This document shows, one piece after another, positions 20,982 through 31,200 of a stretch of DNA of 64,000 nucleotides; position 1 is the first letter of the stretch, and the number at the start of each line of letters is the position of its first letter. Under the pieces are notes generated by a model. The model saw nothing but the letters and a program-made list of their open reading frames with translations. It searched no databases and was not told where the DNA came from. The position numbers and the translations under genes are program-made. Source of the stretch: Candidozyma auris (lineage: Eukaryota; Ascomycota; Pichiomycetes; Serinales; Metschnikowiaceae); contig NC_072813.1 in the NCBI RefSeq assembly GCF_003013715.1, forward strand, positions 2,170,001 to 2,234,000, written 5' to 3'.

Positions 20982-23576
20982 ATGCTGGACACACCTGTGC
21001 CTGTGATACCACGGAGACCCGAGCCAGGTCTGAGGAAGTCAGGTGCTCCTGCTGACTCCGATCAGGCGCCAATTGCACAGGAGACTGAACAACCCTCTGC
21101 TGATACCGCTTCTCTGGCTTCGACTCCCGTGATTCCACCGAGGCCACTGAAGAAGTCAGAATCTGGAAAAGGGAATGGTAACGGAAGCGAAGAGAGCCAA
21201 GAGGCTGCTGACTTCGAACAGCCAAAACCTTCGCCTGCACCGGTGGTGCCTAGCCGGCCAAAAAGCCTGGGCTCCAGCGAAACAACTCCCCCCGTGCCCA
21301 GTAGGCCAAAGAGCCATGGCGAAGAAATCCCACAGATTCCAAGTCGGCCCAAGAAGAGCAAGGAGGTGCAATCCCGTGCTAATTTAGTTGAGGAGCCTCA
21401 CAATGCTGAGGATGCAGAGGAGGTTGTTGACACTGAGGCTGAGGTTGTGGAAGAACCGGTTTCAATTAAGAAGGAAGAGCATGATGCAGATGAAATGCTT
21501 GAGTTGGCTCAGGAAAAGGCAATTGATGAGGATGCGACACCTCGCAAAGATGAGAAGGAGGATATAAATGCTTCTCAACAATCCGAGAAATTCGATGTGG
21601 TGCCCTCTCATCCTGAGGAATCTGGGGAGGAGGAACCCAATACTCAGAACGATCCTGCTGATGCGGCAAATCAAGAACCTCAGGAAGAAGTAACGACACG
21701 ATCCACCGACGGTGGAGCCGAGGAATCTAAGGAAGTAACTTCCTCTGACATCATCACCAAAGAACCTTCTCCGGATGACTTAGCTGAGGTTGTGGGCAAC
21801 AAAATCAAGGAGCTGCGAGAGATCTCTGGGGTAGACATCAAGAATGCAGCTGCTAGCCCTACTGAGACGGTGGAGGTGGAAACAACATCTCCAGCGGATG
21901 AAGTAGAAGAGATTGATGTCGGTACTTTGAAGAATGAGCATGGGGAAGGCGCTCCTAGAGACTCAAAAATAGCAGAGGAAAATTTGACGACTAGAAGCGA
22001 GCCTTCTGAGATCGAAAGCAAAAGTGAGGCAGAAGTTCACAAATCTAAACCAGTCGATTCAGAAGCAACCTCGAAGAAACATGATCAAGAGGAAGATGTT
22101 CAATTACCATCAAAAGAAAAAACCCCTGAGGTAGAATTCGCCGAAGATCTTACCGATAAACAGTCAACCAGTGAGATTACAGGTGCTGAAGAGAATACTA
22201 CAAGTAAGGAACAAGCTGAGGAGGTAGCTCCCAAGGAACAAGAAGACAATATCCACCACAAGGATAAATCTCCAATAATGCCTGTGATACCACTGCGCCC
22301 TGGCAAACCCAAGACTGTTGAGTCCGGCTCAGATACGCAGACGGAGACCGGCGCCACTCCGAGCATCCCGGCCAGGCCACCCAGACCGTCTAGTAAAGAC
22401 AAGCCCAAAGCTCCTCCTCCAAAGCCAAAGAAACTCTCGTCCAAGATCGCTGCTTTTCAGCAAATGTTTAACCAGCCAGCCACAGAGGCGCCCCAACCAC
22501 AGGAGAGAAGTGTTCCTGAGCCCCGAGGCAAGTTGTCCTCTGACAAAACAAGCTTTGCTGCCAATTTGCAGAACATGATGGGGCCAGGCATCGCTTTGCC
22601 CGGTATGGCCAATCCAGAGTTGTTGAAAAAACTAGCGCCGGCTAGCCCTGAGAAGGAAGAGTCTCAAAGCAAGCCTGCTCCTGGTTTGAAGGGTGCCCCT
22701 AGAAGAGCAAAGGGCCCAAGAGGAAAGAGGCTTCCTAAATCCGTTACAGATGCTAAGATAGAGGAATCTTCCGACTTGAAAACAGCATTCTACGAAGTTT
22801 GGGAGATTGATTTCAATAAATCTACGGTTGCTGGCGATTCAGTTAGTGACCCTATCGAGGCTAAAGATATCGACGACAGCAAGCCATCGGCAGCAGATGT
22901 GGTTGATGGCGCTTCTGATGATATTGATGAAGTGAGAAAGAAGGATGTGATAAGCTTTGCAATACCTGTTGCCGACAAGAGTGCTGAAGGGGGTGAGGAG
23001 GACGATGATGAAGTGGAATCTCAACCTATTGCAGAGAACCCTGAAGTTCCTGACACGCAGCCTGATTCAAGTAAACCTGAAGCTTCTCACACATTGCCTA
23101 GTGCAAAGGAATCAAAGGAAGATTTGGGTATTGAGACGAGACCTAGATTAGAAGAGTCGCAACAACCAGTCGACCCTGAGGAGGAGTTAAAAAAGATCGA
23201 GCAAATCAACAAGGCATATGAGAAGCCAACTGAACCCTCATTGGACAGAGACAAACCAAGCGATCTTCAAAGCGACGTTGAACCTGACTACGAAATCGTG
23301 GGCAAGGCACCCCATACCGAAACGCCTAAGGTCGCTGGCAATTCAGACACTGATGAGCTAGACGACAGCGGATTTGAAGAGGCCCGAGAGGCGTTCTCCA
23401 GCCCAAAGCGATTAGACGATGTGTTGCAAGCGCTGGCTACTGTCGATACAGAGGAAGATCCGACCGCTGAAGTGGAAGAGCAGCTTCGTGAGTTGTCGGA
23501 GATTCTTCCCAGTAAAAAGGTAAGGGCTGATGATGACCAGGATCCAGTTCTTGTTGATAAGGAGACCGCCATCTAG
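20982..23576 (+). CDS. AIM21: Aim21-like actin-patch protein, SH3-ligand rich
   Basis: An 864-aa, highly charged and largely disordered protein. Aim21 in Saccharomyces cerevisiae sits at cortical actin patches and with Tda2 controls barbed-end assembly during endocytosis. Visible support is repeated SH3-binding motifs of the form P-V-I-P-x-R-P (residues about 5-13, 49-56, 85-92, 100-107, 115-122, 430-437, 452-460). A conserved block also reads KAPPPKPKKLSSKIAAF near residue 480, and KGPRGKRLP follows near 590. Long Glu/Ser/Lys-rich stretches separate these. S. cerevisiae Aim21 is shorter (about 680 aa). It converges with CWC21, the 3' ends being 55 bp apart. Confidence 0.82.
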   Translation: MLDTPVPVIPRRPEPGLRKSGAPADSDQAPIAQETEQPSADTASLASTPVIPPRPLKKSESGKGNGNGSEESQEAADFEQPKPSPAPVVPSRPKSLGSSETTPPVPSRPKSHGEEIPQIPSRPKKSKEVQSRANLVEEPHNAEDAEEVVDTEAEVVEEPVSIKKEEHDADEMLELAQEKAIDEDATPRKDEKEDINASQQSEKFDVVPSHPEESGEEEPNTQNDPADAANQEPQEEVTTRSTDGGAEESKEVTSSDIITKEPSPDDLAEVVGNKIKELREISGVDIKNAAASPTETVEVETTSPADEVEEIDVGTLKNEHGEGAPRDSKIAEENLTTRSEPSEIESKSEAEVHKSKPVDSEATSKKHDQEEDVQLPSKEKTPEVEFAEDLTDKQSTSEITGAEENTTSKEQAEEVAPKEQEDNIHHKDKSPIMPVIPLRPGKPKTVESGSDTQTETGATPSIPARPPRPSSKDKPKAPPPKPKKLSSKIAAFQQMFNQPATEAPQPQERSVPEPRGKLSSDKTSFAANLQNMMGPGIALPGMANPELLKKLAPASPEKEESQSKPAPGLKGAPRRAKGPRGKRLPKSVTDAKIEESSDLKTAFYEVWEIDFNKSTVAGDSVSDPIEAKDIDDSKPSAADVVDGASDDIDEVRKKDVISFAIPVADKSAEGGEEDDDEVESQPIAENPEVPDTQPDSSKPEASHTLPSAKESKEDLGIETRPRLEESQQPVDPEEELKKIEQINKAYEKPTEPSLDRDKPSDLQSDVEPDYEIVGKAPHTETPKVAGNSDTDELDDSGFEEAREAFSSPKRLDDVLQALATVDTEEDPTAEVEEQLRELSEILPSKKVRADDDQDPVLVDKETAI

Positions 23577-23631
23577 AAATGTCTGTAGCATTGACAAACA
23601 CAAATAATGAATGAATTGAAATGAACGCATC

Positions 23632-24165
23632 TCATCGATCGCCGTAGCGTGGCTTGTAGTTGTATGAAGACGTTACTTGCTGCTCTGGTTGCTTTGGAAC
23701 GGCAGGCTTCTTTGTCGAAGTATTAGTCCCCTTCGTGTCCTCGGCATCTTGTTCGTGCAAGTCGTTCACTTCATTCACTATATTGTCTTCACCCTTGATC
23801 TCGTTCTTGTCATCAGAACCCTTAGCCTTTTTCGGCTGCTCTTCCCTCTTGGTAAGTTTCAAGCGTAGCTCGGCCACTTTCTTCTCTATAACCGCCTCCT
23901 TCTCATCTTCGTCCTCAAGCTTGTCTCGTAGTTCAGCACACTTCAACTCAATTTCCCTCTTCCTCTCATGCTCTCTGATATCCTCTCCAACACTTCTTCT
24001 GGACTTCACCTGTCTTTCTTTAGCTGCTTTCCTCTCAGCCTCCTCCGCCTCCCTCTCTCTCTTTTTGCGATATCCTTGAACCTTCTTATCGGCAAGGTTC
24101 TTCTGCACATAGCCCGACGTGCCGGTGCCTCTTGGAGTCTGGAGGCCAATGCCGTTGTAAGACAT
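23632..24165 (-). CDS. CWC21: Pre-mRNA splicing factor Cwc21 (cwf21 domain)
   Basis: A spliceosome component that binds Prp8 and Snu114 at the catalytic centre and is related to human SRm300/SRRM2. The start MSYNGIGLQTPRGTGTSG is the diagnostic N terminus; it continues YVQKNLA. A cwf21 helix follows (about residues 60-115: REHERKREIELKCAELRDKLEDE and the repeat AELRLKLTKRE). The C terminus is Lys/Glu-rich and disordered. Length 177 aa; the S. cerevisiae protein is about 135 aa. The ATG at 24165 is chosen because it gives the conserved start; an in-frame ATG 60 nt upstream would add an unconserved leader. Confidence 0.93.
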   Translation of the reverse strand: MSYNGIGLQTPRGTGTSGYVQKNLADKKVQGYRKKREREAEEAERKAAKERQVKSRRSVGEDIREHERKREIELKCAELRDKLEDEDEKEAVIEKKVAELRLKLTKREEQPKKAKGSDDKNEIKGEDNIVNEVNDLHEQDAEDTKGTNTSTKKPAVPKQPEQQVTSSYNYKPRYGDR

Positions 24166-24594
24166 GTTGATGAGATAGGAGATGAGTGCGAAGAAAGGTG
24201 TATCTACCTTATAGTGAGGCTCCACTGGTAGGTGATGAAAGATGGTAACAATTGTTTAAGATTCACGAAAAAGAATACAATGAGCATCCTTGGGTCTACC
24301 TATGTTATCATAAACTTTGAAAGACTTCAGGTTCTGGCTTTTCATGATTTGAGACAGCATGCTGTGTCGCCTATGAGATTTTCACTACACACATCGGTAC
24401 TACCATTAATAATAATCACTGCAAAGCGTATAACACATATTAGGTATAATTAAACAAAAAGAGACATGATCTGAAGAATAGGGAGTTTAGTGCTTCGACT
24501 ATTAGTGATCTTGGTGAAACGACCCTAATAGGTCTAGTGAAAGAATAATAATGTCGATTTCGTGGTTCACGCATTTTCAGTGCACACTTGCATT

Positions 24595-24604
24595 TGGCTG
24601 CAAA
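24595..24604 (-). promoter_or_regulatory. TTYGCAGCCA element, CWC21/acid phosphatase
   Basis: TGGCTGCAAA on plus, within TTGGCTGCAAAAT, 217 bp before the phosphatase ATG and 430 bp from the CWC21 ATG. Confidence 0.5.
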
Positions 24605-24734
24605 ATGTCACCCACAAACACATCCCGCTAGAATCTGCGTGTAATTTCAAAAAATAATCATATTATGTCTTTTTTCGAGTTGACTCTTATTCAGTGTCTG
24701 CGCTTAGACAAATATCGACCGTCTTCAAAACACT

Positions 24735-24744
24735 CCCACGTGGG
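24735..24744. promoter_or_regulatory. CCCACGTGGG, Pho4/Cbf1-type E-box
   Basis: A perfect 10-bp palindrome containing CACGTGGG, the high-affinity Pho4 core known from PHO5/PHO84-type promoters. It lies 77 bp before the acid phosphatase ATG, where an upstream activating site would be effective. Cbf1 also binds CACGTG. Confidence 0.6.
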
Positions 24745-24820
24745 CGTAATACATCTTAGTAGCAATTCTGCCATTTATCAAACTCTTCTTTACCACTATT
24801 TCTCTTCGTCAGTCTCCCAG

Positions 24821-26203
24821 ATGAGGTTGTCATTGTCGATTGCTACGGTTCTTCCGCTAGCCCAGGCCCTAATCTACCCCCAACACTACCCGCCCGCCGA
24901 TAGCCCCATAACAAATCTAGATAAGGTATTCAGTCCAGCTCACGGCACCAATGGTGGTATCTACAGCTTGGAACAAGAAAATGATAACTATGGTGCTTAT
25001 AATTTCTGCAACATGCCTCATGTGAGGAAATCTGAGTATAAGGTGCCTGATGGGTACAAGCTAGAGTATGTGGAGGTGATCCATCGTCACCATAAACGGA
25101 CCCCATATGCTTCCAATGTGTTTCCCAAGGAAGACATTCCCCTACTGTGTGATGGTGTAATAGACTTTTACTATGGGCAAGTCAAATCAGAAAACTCCAG
25201 TGCTCTTGTAGGCTGGAACTTTTATGTTGATCCACAGAACCCGTTTGCAGCCCAGTATGGATTCAACGGGTCTTGTCAATTTCCACAGCTTAGTCAGGGC
25301 GGCCTCGAGGACTCATTTCAGCACGGAAAAGATCTCTATGAGAACTATCACAGCAACCTTGGCTTCTTGCCTGAGAGCTACGATTCAGAAAAAGTCAAGT
25401 TTTTTGCAACAAACAACGTCATCACTTCACAGGTTGCTGGCGCTCTCATTAGCGGAATGTTCAGAGATCTTGATGGCAACAACGTTGAAGTTTCTGTCCA
25501 ACGTGCAGCCTCCGATTACCTTGAGCCCAAGTATTCGTGCTCTGGTGCTGACCAAGTCAAAAAGTACATCTTAGCCTCAGACCCTTGGGAAGAGCACCTT
25601 CGACGTTCCAAAGGGCTCTTCAGCGAGCTAGACGCAATTTCAGGGGTCAATCCAGATGACAGGGGCTGGCATGTTTCTTGGGACCACTATTTTGACAACT
25701 TGGCTCACAGGAAATGTCATGGTCTTCCCTTACCTTGCAAAATTGGTGAGCCAGAAAACTGCATTTCTGAGGAGCAGGCAGAGCAAGTTTTTCGCTTGGG
25801 GGATTACGAATACAGCTTCCAGCACCGCCTTGCCTCACAACTGACTTACTATCTGGTAGCCAGGTATGGTGTATTTCTCCAAAAGCTTCAGCAACACTTG
25901 CAAGAAGCTATGGCACACTCATCAAAGGTTATTTACCGCCACAACGTTGCTCATGATGGGTCTGTGGCCCCATTGTTGGGAACACTACAAATTGAAGAGC
26001 TACGTTGGCCAGGAATGGGGGCTGAGGTAGTCTTTGAGCTCTGGAGTAGAGGAAATGATCACTTCATAAGGGCTCTTTACGGTGGGCAGGCACTTAAAAC
26101 ACTGACAGAGCTCGGTGTGTTGGATATGGTGCCAGTGGAGAAGTTTTTTGATTACTTGGATCTGTTTTTGAAAGACAATAATGTTTATGAGTTATGCCAA
26201 TGA
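24821..26203 (+). CDS. Secreted histidine acid phosphatase family protein
   Basis: Histidine phosphatase superfamily, branch 2, probably releasing phosphate from organic phosphomonoesters outside the cell. The N terminus MRLSLSIATVLPLAQA is a signal peptide. The catalytic motif R-H-H-K-R-T-P is at residues 89-95 (nucleophile His90) and the proton-donor His-Asp pair is in AHDGS (378-379). Several Cys (FCNMPH, CDGV, CQFP, YSC, CHGLPLPCKIGEPENC) suggest disulfides, and there are N-glycosylation sequons. Length 460 aa. The ATG at 24821 directly precedes the signal peptide; the in-frame ATG at 24665 would add 52 residues and overlap the E-box at 24735. The sequence is not close to S. cerevisiae Pho5, so I give no symbol. 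Confidence 0.88.
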   Translation: MRLSLSIATVLPLAQALIYPQHYPPADSPITNLDKVFSPAHGTNGGIYSLEQENDNYGAYNFCNMPHVRKSEYKVPDGYKLEYVEVIHRHHKRTPYASNVFPKEDIPLLCDGVIDFYYGQVKSENSSALVGWNFYVDPQNPFAAQYGFNGSCQFPQLSQGGLEDSFQHGKDLYENYHSNLGFLPESYDSEKVKFFATNNVITSQVAGALISGMFRDLDGNNVEVSVQRAASDYLEPKYSCSGADQVKKYILASDPWEEHLRRSKGLFSELDAISGVNPDDRGWHVSWDHYFDNLAHRKCHGLPLPCKIGEPENCISEEQAEQVFRLGDYEYSFQHRLASQLTYYLVARYGVFLQKLQQHLQEAMAHSSKVIYRHNVAHDGSVAPLLGTLQIEELRWPGMGAEVVFELWSRGNDHFIRALYGGQALKTLTELGVLDMVPVEKFFDYLDLFLKDNNVYELCQ

Positions 26204-27220
26204 GAGCATCACGCAGAGTCGTTGTCGGGACAGCTCTGACAATGAACACATTTCCCATATAAAAAAGGCAGTGCCAAGAGGGGGTATCACAATGATCTCC
26301 CACGATGTTCAGGTACCAAGTGTGTAGACACTTTATCAGTGGCCGATCTGTAAACCATGTGTGAAGGCGGACAATCATCCACAACTGAGTTCCTACAAGA
26401 TGCTAACTTCATAGGTCAAGCACAATACCTCACCCGAATATTCTTTTGAAACGGTTGCAAAGTCGTATTTGAGGTGTCATGCTCTCTTTCCTGGCTAAGT
26501 TGGAGGCAACATTATTCAGAGATAGACAAATTTAAGGATCATAACGAATTGAGAGCATCCAATAAGAAGACATCACTCAGACTTGCATTGCAAGTGGGCA
26601 CCATGCTTCACCTTCTGAGTTGGTTGTCTAGAAAATTGCCCGACCCTACATCGCTGAAGCTTGTCTCTCTGTAAGTGTTAAAAATTTGAAAGCCAAACGA
26701 TGAAGGACTTGTCAACCTCCTAAAATTTGTAAGTCATAATTTATCAAATTTTTCGAAGTGTTTGTGTAATGTTCCATCGCCAGACCTGTGCATCAACATC
26801 CTCGCAGCCATATTCCTGATCAACAGTTCCCACTAAAAATACTACGTCCCAACCAAAAGCAAGAACAGCTTCAATCGACTCCAGAACATTGAGCACTTCC
26901 ATCTGCTGTCTATAAATGATTATATAGATGTCCTGGCTCAGACAGATACGGGCGTTGCCGCTGAAGCCTGCTTCCAACGATATCCTCAAGGTCGAATACC
27001 TCGATGTCAACTTAAACAACTCTCGCAAGCTCATGGGCAACATCTCAAGTCTTTCTGTGGAAACAAAAGAAGTCACGGAACTGCAAGAATCTACGGTGGA
27101 GGCAATGCTTCCGTTGAAGAGCATACGTAATGAACTCAGCTGGACCGACAAGGTTATGGACTGAAAAGTGTGTATTGAATCTATAAAATTGCAAAAGAAT
27201 TAAATGATGAGATCGCTCGC
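26204..27220. other. Region between acid phosphatase and DMT transporter 3' ends
   Basis: About 1 kb between two convergent 3' ends. The only plausible coding stretch is the small ORF at 26928-27164. A TGCTAAC followed by TAG near 26396-26410 resembles a branch point and acceptor, but no matching donor or exon could be supported. Confidence 0.45.
26928..27164 (+). CDS. Small uncharacterised ORF (78 aa), possible gene
   Basis: An ATG-initiated 78-codon frame with normal-looking yeast codon use and no low-complexity bias. The peptide (MSWLRQIRALP..., ending WTDKVMD) has a helix-compatible stretch around VETKEVTELQESTVEAML. I do not recognise it. The frame on the other strand starts only at TTG and looks less natural. 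It ends 56 bp from the stop of the DMT gene in a convergent arrangement. It may be a small conserved protein or chance. Confidence 0.3.
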   Translation: MSWLRQIRALPLKPASNDILKVEYLDVNLNNSRKLMGNISSLSVETKEVTELQESTVEAMLPLKSIRNELSWTDKVMD

Positions 27221-28321
27221 TTACGAGCTTTCCTCGTCGTCGGTGACGATGAAATTGTCTAAGTCAATGTCGGTTGGAGCCGCGTACTTGCCGCCTTCGG
27301 CCTCCAAATCTTCGACAGGCTGGTCTGAGTTGGCAGGCTTGTACTTGATCACAATCGACGCATTAAGCACAATGAGCCCAGTTCCCAAGATACTCAAGAG
27401 ACCAGGAAGATGACCCCATATTGTCAAGTCCCAGATCAAGGCGTACACCATGGAAGAGTAGATCATGAGAGAGGATTTGCCTGCTTTTTCCCTTTGCAAG
27501 CCAGCAGTCAAACAGAACTGCATCAAGAAACCCGAAACGCCTATTAGAGCAAATAAGAACCACTGGTAGCCGCTGCGAGGAAGAGCAAACGACACCGAGG
27601 GAAGCACAAGGGTACTGACAAAGGTCACTACGCAAGTGGTTAATGCAAAATAGCTGACCGAGATGAGAGGATGAGCCAGTTTGCCGATTTTCCTGAGCAA
27701 GATGTACACTGCAGAGGCACCACAGACGCCTAGGAGCCCGACACCAGTGCCTAGGAGTCTGAGCTCAGTGGATGAAGATTCTGTGGATTCGTTCTCGTTG
27801 CCTGAGTTCAGTCTAGCGCCAAATATGAATTCAGGCTTTGCCACAAGCACCACGCCTGCCAACGAGAGCAACGCACATACTCCTTCTAGAATGGAGTAGC
27901 GCTCGTGCAAGAAGATCCAAGCAAAGAAAGGGGTCACCATGGGGATCAAGAACGTGATGGAAACAGCGTCAGAAAGACTCAAATACTGCAAGGAGAAGTA
28001 CAAACCGTAAACGCCAAAAAAGCCCAAGATCCCTCTGAGCACCAAAAGTACCCTCTGGTCCCGGGGCCCCCAGGGAGCATGATCCACCGACCTCGTCGTG
28101 ACCATGTAAACCAAGCAAAGCACGTAGGTGATACACATTCGGATGAACAAGATTTGCATCGGGTGGATGGGCTTATCCTTGTTCTGTGGGTCTGTCTCCA
28201 ACAACTTGCAAGTGACGATCATGATGGAGTTGAAAAACTGAGCCACCAAGAGAAGCAGCACCCCCAAATTCGGGAGCACGGTGGCAGTGTAGAAGTCGTG
28301 GGCTCTTTCTTTTAGACTCAT
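27221..28321 (-). CDS. DMT/EamA-family membrane transporter
   Basis: A polytopic membrane protein of the drug/metabolite transporter superfamily, resembling the uncharacterised S. cerevisiae pair YMR253C/YPL264C. About ten hydrophobic segments are seen, in two EamA-like halves. The first half includes VLRGILGFFGVYGLYFSLQY followed by SLSDAVSITFLIPMVTPFF, the second a matching SLMIYSSMVYALIWD. A Ser/Glu/Asn loop (SGNENESTESSS) lies between halves and the tail is acidic (TDDEESS). Length 366 aa. The ATG at 28321 gives MSLKERAHDFY before the first membrane segment; an upstream extension has no ATG support. The substrate is unknown. Confidence 0.88.
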   Translation of the reverse strand: MSLKERAHDFYTATVLPNLGVLLLLVAQFFNSIMIVTCKLLETDPQNKDKPIHPMQILFIRMCITYVLCLVYMVTTRSVDHAPWGPRDQRVLLVLRGILGFFGVYGLYFSLQYLSLSDAVSITFLIPMVTPFFAWIFLHERYSILEGVCALLSLAGVVLVAKPEFIFGARLNSGNENESTESSSTELRLLGTGVGLLGVCGASAVYILLRKIGKLAHPLISVSYFALTTCVVTFVSTLVLPSVSFALPRSGYQWFLFALIGVSGFLMQFCLTAGLQREKAGKSSLMIYSSMVYALIWDLTIWGHLPGLLSILGTGLIVLNASIVIKYKPANSDQPVEDLEAEGGKYAAPTDIDLDNFIVTDDEESS

Positions 28322-30117
28322 GCAAAAATAATCTGAAGACCAGCAAAGGAGAATGAAGAATCCGTGAAAAAGAAGAAGTAGTTTCAGGGAGTGGAAAGTA
28401 ACGTTTCTCCCATGCCTGTGGAGTCGGTTCCGGGCCGATGTGCAAGCGCAGTGAAAAAAGATGGCTGCGGGTGCCGCACCTTGAGAAGCCGTTCGCAACC
28501 CCCCGGATAAGGATACTCAGAGATCAGAGATAAAGAACAAGTTGGATGATCAATTGTGCGATTTAAGCTGAGCATGTGAAATTCTCTTTCTTGGTCGTTG
28601 GCAGAACCCACATTTAAAGCTGAGAGAAGCTGGGGCGAAAACACTTGTTGGGATGAGACAGAGCTCAGAGCTTGGAGATCTGGAAGGTTGCGATTTCAAG
28701 GGTGCGAAGCTTTGTCAGCGGCGCACATGAACAATGTTGGAGATGATTTTGCAAAAGGAGAGGCCTAAATTGAAGACTGACACTTGCTTAGGAAGAGCCT
28801 AAAGAGAGCACAATTACTTTCACCTTGAATTGGGGTACTTATTCTTAGCGAAGAATGATTCGCACCCAGAATACTCTTCCTGGAACTTCCGCAGCTTCTA
28901 AGAACTTAGTCAGCTCGCACTCTGCCAAGGAAGCCGGACACTGATTGGTTGACTCTACTGAATCAGCAATTTTCCAACTCCTGAGAAAACGACCGCGATC
29001 GACTCTTGAGTGCTAACGTAGTGTGGACCTCACTTGTGGCTTGGCTTTCAATGGGGAGTGGCCGGAAATGCTGGGGCAATTCCGTGAGGGACACGCTCGG
29101 GGCTCCTCGGCGCACCTCGGACCTCCTCGGCGATGTCACCAGAGTGATGACTTTTGGCATATTTTTTTGGGTCACGAGCAGTTCTGGAAATCAGAATGTG
29201 GAGGCGCCAGTGTGGAGTTCGTGTGGGGGTCCACCGCCTAGGTTGCCAGAGCATTTCAGCGAGGTTATGAATTATGTGATGATGTATTTATTTATATGGG
29301 AGGTGCGTTGCAATTGCTTGTGTGCCCTTGCCGCCTTGAGAATTAGAGGCAGCTCAGCACTTTACTAGCCACAATCGCGACAGGATGAAGCCGGAATCGA
29401 GAAATTTCTGGTGTTTCATGAACCCTCGTGGACTGCTTTGCACTTAAAGTGTCATCAGTGTCCTTATCATTGGTCTGGGAAATCAAATCTCATAGAATAA
29501 GTGTCTAAATCTTGCGCAATGGGTTTCGTGAAGTTAGGTAGGTAGAAGGTGTTGGATTTTGCGTTCACCCTGGAACCTCGCTTCTCTTCTACGCAATGTC
29601 CTAGTCGGAACGTTTGATTCCGAGAAGCCGTTATCAAGATTGGTGTGGTTGTGTGGGTTACTCATCTCGATATGCACCCTGATTATTAAGTGCTGCGAGC
29701 CTGGCTGAAATGGCTGCAAAATACCCATACTCACTCTAAGCTTCTTTGGAAGACCGAGCTCTATATCGAAAGTTGCAGAAGTGGTAAAATAAATATTAAA
29801 AGGCATGTATGTTGCTGACATTCTCGAGATATTTTCAGATTTCTGACACTTACCCTAGCGCCTTTGCACGGCTGAGACCCAGCTTGGTGGAACGACATCA
29901 CCACTGGCAAACGTGAACTTCCCGCGAATATTCCGCCTTGAATCACAAAGTCCTAGCAATGATCACGTAAGGATCTGATTAGCGTGGGCTCTACCACATT
30001 GTCGCCTCATCAGCAGTACAGCAACTAAAGCAGCATCGTCTGAGGTCTGCAGGAATAAAGCAAATAAATACGCCCTGGCTTCGCTTGTACCAGATCTGTT
30101 CTCTACAATTGCCAAAG
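28322..30117. other. Divergent region DMT transporter / DUF4336 gene
   Basis: 1.8 kb between two start codons. Small ORFs around 29.0-29.4 kb on both strands lack ATG starts or natural composition. It contains one TTYGCAGCCA element (29711-29720) and a weaker ATGGCTGCGG at 28461. No RNA gene seen. Confidence 0.5.
29711..29720 (-). promoter_or_regulatory. TTYGCAGCCA element upstream of DUF4336 gene
   Basis: TGGCTGCAAA on plus within AATGGCTGCAAAAT, about 400 bp before the ATG at 30118. It is the same 14-mer as upstream of AIM21. Confidence 0.5.
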
Positions 30118-30930
30118 ATGGGGTATCCCGATCCATTGAAGGTGTTCTCGAGAAAACTCACCGACAACGTTGTTGTCAGCTCAAGCGGGTTCAAGCGGTT
30201 CGACAGAATCAACTTTGGTGCTAGAATGGCCCTTTTCAACTACAACGACACCATTGTCGTGTGGTCGGCGTTGCCCTACAGTGAAGGTGTCAAGGAAGCT
30301 CTTAAGATGTCGTCTGGAGCCAAGGAGCCCAACGTAAAGTACGTGGTGATCCCGGACCGAGAGCACACGATGGCTGCAAAGTCGTTCAAGGAGCAATTCC
30401 CGCAGTTGAAGATCATCGCCATGGAAGGAGTGGATTTGGGCAAATCCGTTCCAATCGACTATGTTGTGACGCTGAAGTACAAGAACCAGTTGATCGATGC
30501 CCAAAAGCTAAAGGAGATTGGTATCAGCGATCCCGTGATCTTGGACAACTTTGAGTTTGTGTACCTCCCATCCCACGCCAACCTGGAGCTTGTGATGTAT
30601 GACAAGCAGCTGAGGGCGTTGTTCCAGGCAGACTTGTTGTTCAACTTGAAACAAGGCGACGGTAACGAGCAGTTCTCAAAGCACTGTGGCCACGAAGGTG
30701 GCAACCCTTTCTCTGGGTTTTCGTACTTGGCTCGCTTCATGCACCCAGACAGCAAATTCGGCCGGTTCTTCATGAACAAAGCGGTCAATAGCGGTGCAGC
30801 AGCCGAGGGTCTTCAGAAGATCTACGGGTGGGATTTCGAAAAGGTGGTGATGTGTCACGGGCTGATCATCGAGTCTGGTGGCAGAGAGGTGTTCAGAAAA
30901 GTGTTTGCCTCTGCGATAGATAAGAAGTAA
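30118..30930 (+). CDS. DUF4336 family protein (metallo-hydrolase-like)
   Basis: A 270-aa fungal protein of the DUF4336 type, whose fold is related to metallo-beta-lactamases but lacks the full classical HxHxDH motif. Recognisable features are the RINFGARMALFNYNDTIVVWS start, the segment VKYVVIPDREHTMAAKSFKEQFPQ, YLPSHANLELVMYDKQLRALFQADLLFNL and VVMCHGLIIESGGREVFRKV near the C terminus. No signal peptide is evident. The ATG at 30118 follows an AAG context and gives MGYPDPLKVFSRKLTDNVVV; the longer frame starts with TTG. The function is unknown. Confidence 0.8.
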   Translation: MGYPDPLKVFSRKLTDNVVVSSSGFKRFDRINFGARMALFNYNDTIVVWSALPYSEGVKEALKMSSGAKEPNVKYVVIPDREHTMAAKSFKEQFPQLKIIAMEGVDLGKSVPIDYVVTLKYKNQLIDAQKLKEIGISDPVILDNFEFVYLPSHANLELVMYDKQLRALFQADLLFNLKQGDGNEQFSKHCGHEGGNPFSGFSYLARFMHPDSKFGRFFMNKAVNSGAAAEGLQKIYGWDFEKVVMCHGLIIESGGREVFRKVFASAIDKK

Positions 30931-31190
30931 AGAAGAGGCAACGACAGGTGAGTACAGGTGAACGTAAGATATCGAGGATAGGTATGGGTGATGTAGCAAG
31001 GAGTATGACGAAATAGTCAGTCAAATGGTAGTCATGGTTTTTTTTTTTTTTTTTCTTTTGATGTTTGGGTGATCGCAACTTGCAGTCTCTTCCTTTACAA
31101 CATATTAGCTAGTGTGGTATAATTGGTCTTTGCTGAGACATCTTCCCCCGGCAAATACAGAGTTGATCAAATCTATGGATTACCCGCAAT

Positions 31191-31200
31191 TTCGCAGCCA
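31191..31200 (+). promoter_or_regulatory. TTYGCAGCCA element, thioesterase distal copy
   Basis: TTCGCAGCCA within AATTTCGCAGCCATT, 240 bp before the ATG at 31440. Confidence 0.55.

Larger units (their letters stand above)
24166..24820. other. Divergent promoter region CWC21 / acid phosphatase
   Basis: 655 bp between two start codons. It holds one TTYGCAGCCA element and a perfect CCCACGTGGG palindrome, both listed separately. No credible ORF. Confidence 0.6.

Noticed and set aside
26396..26486. TGCTAAC followed by TAG and a 27-codon open stretch, resembling a spliced last exon
   Set aside because: No matching donor or first exon could be found, and the branch sequence is not the TACTAAC used in NTF2.
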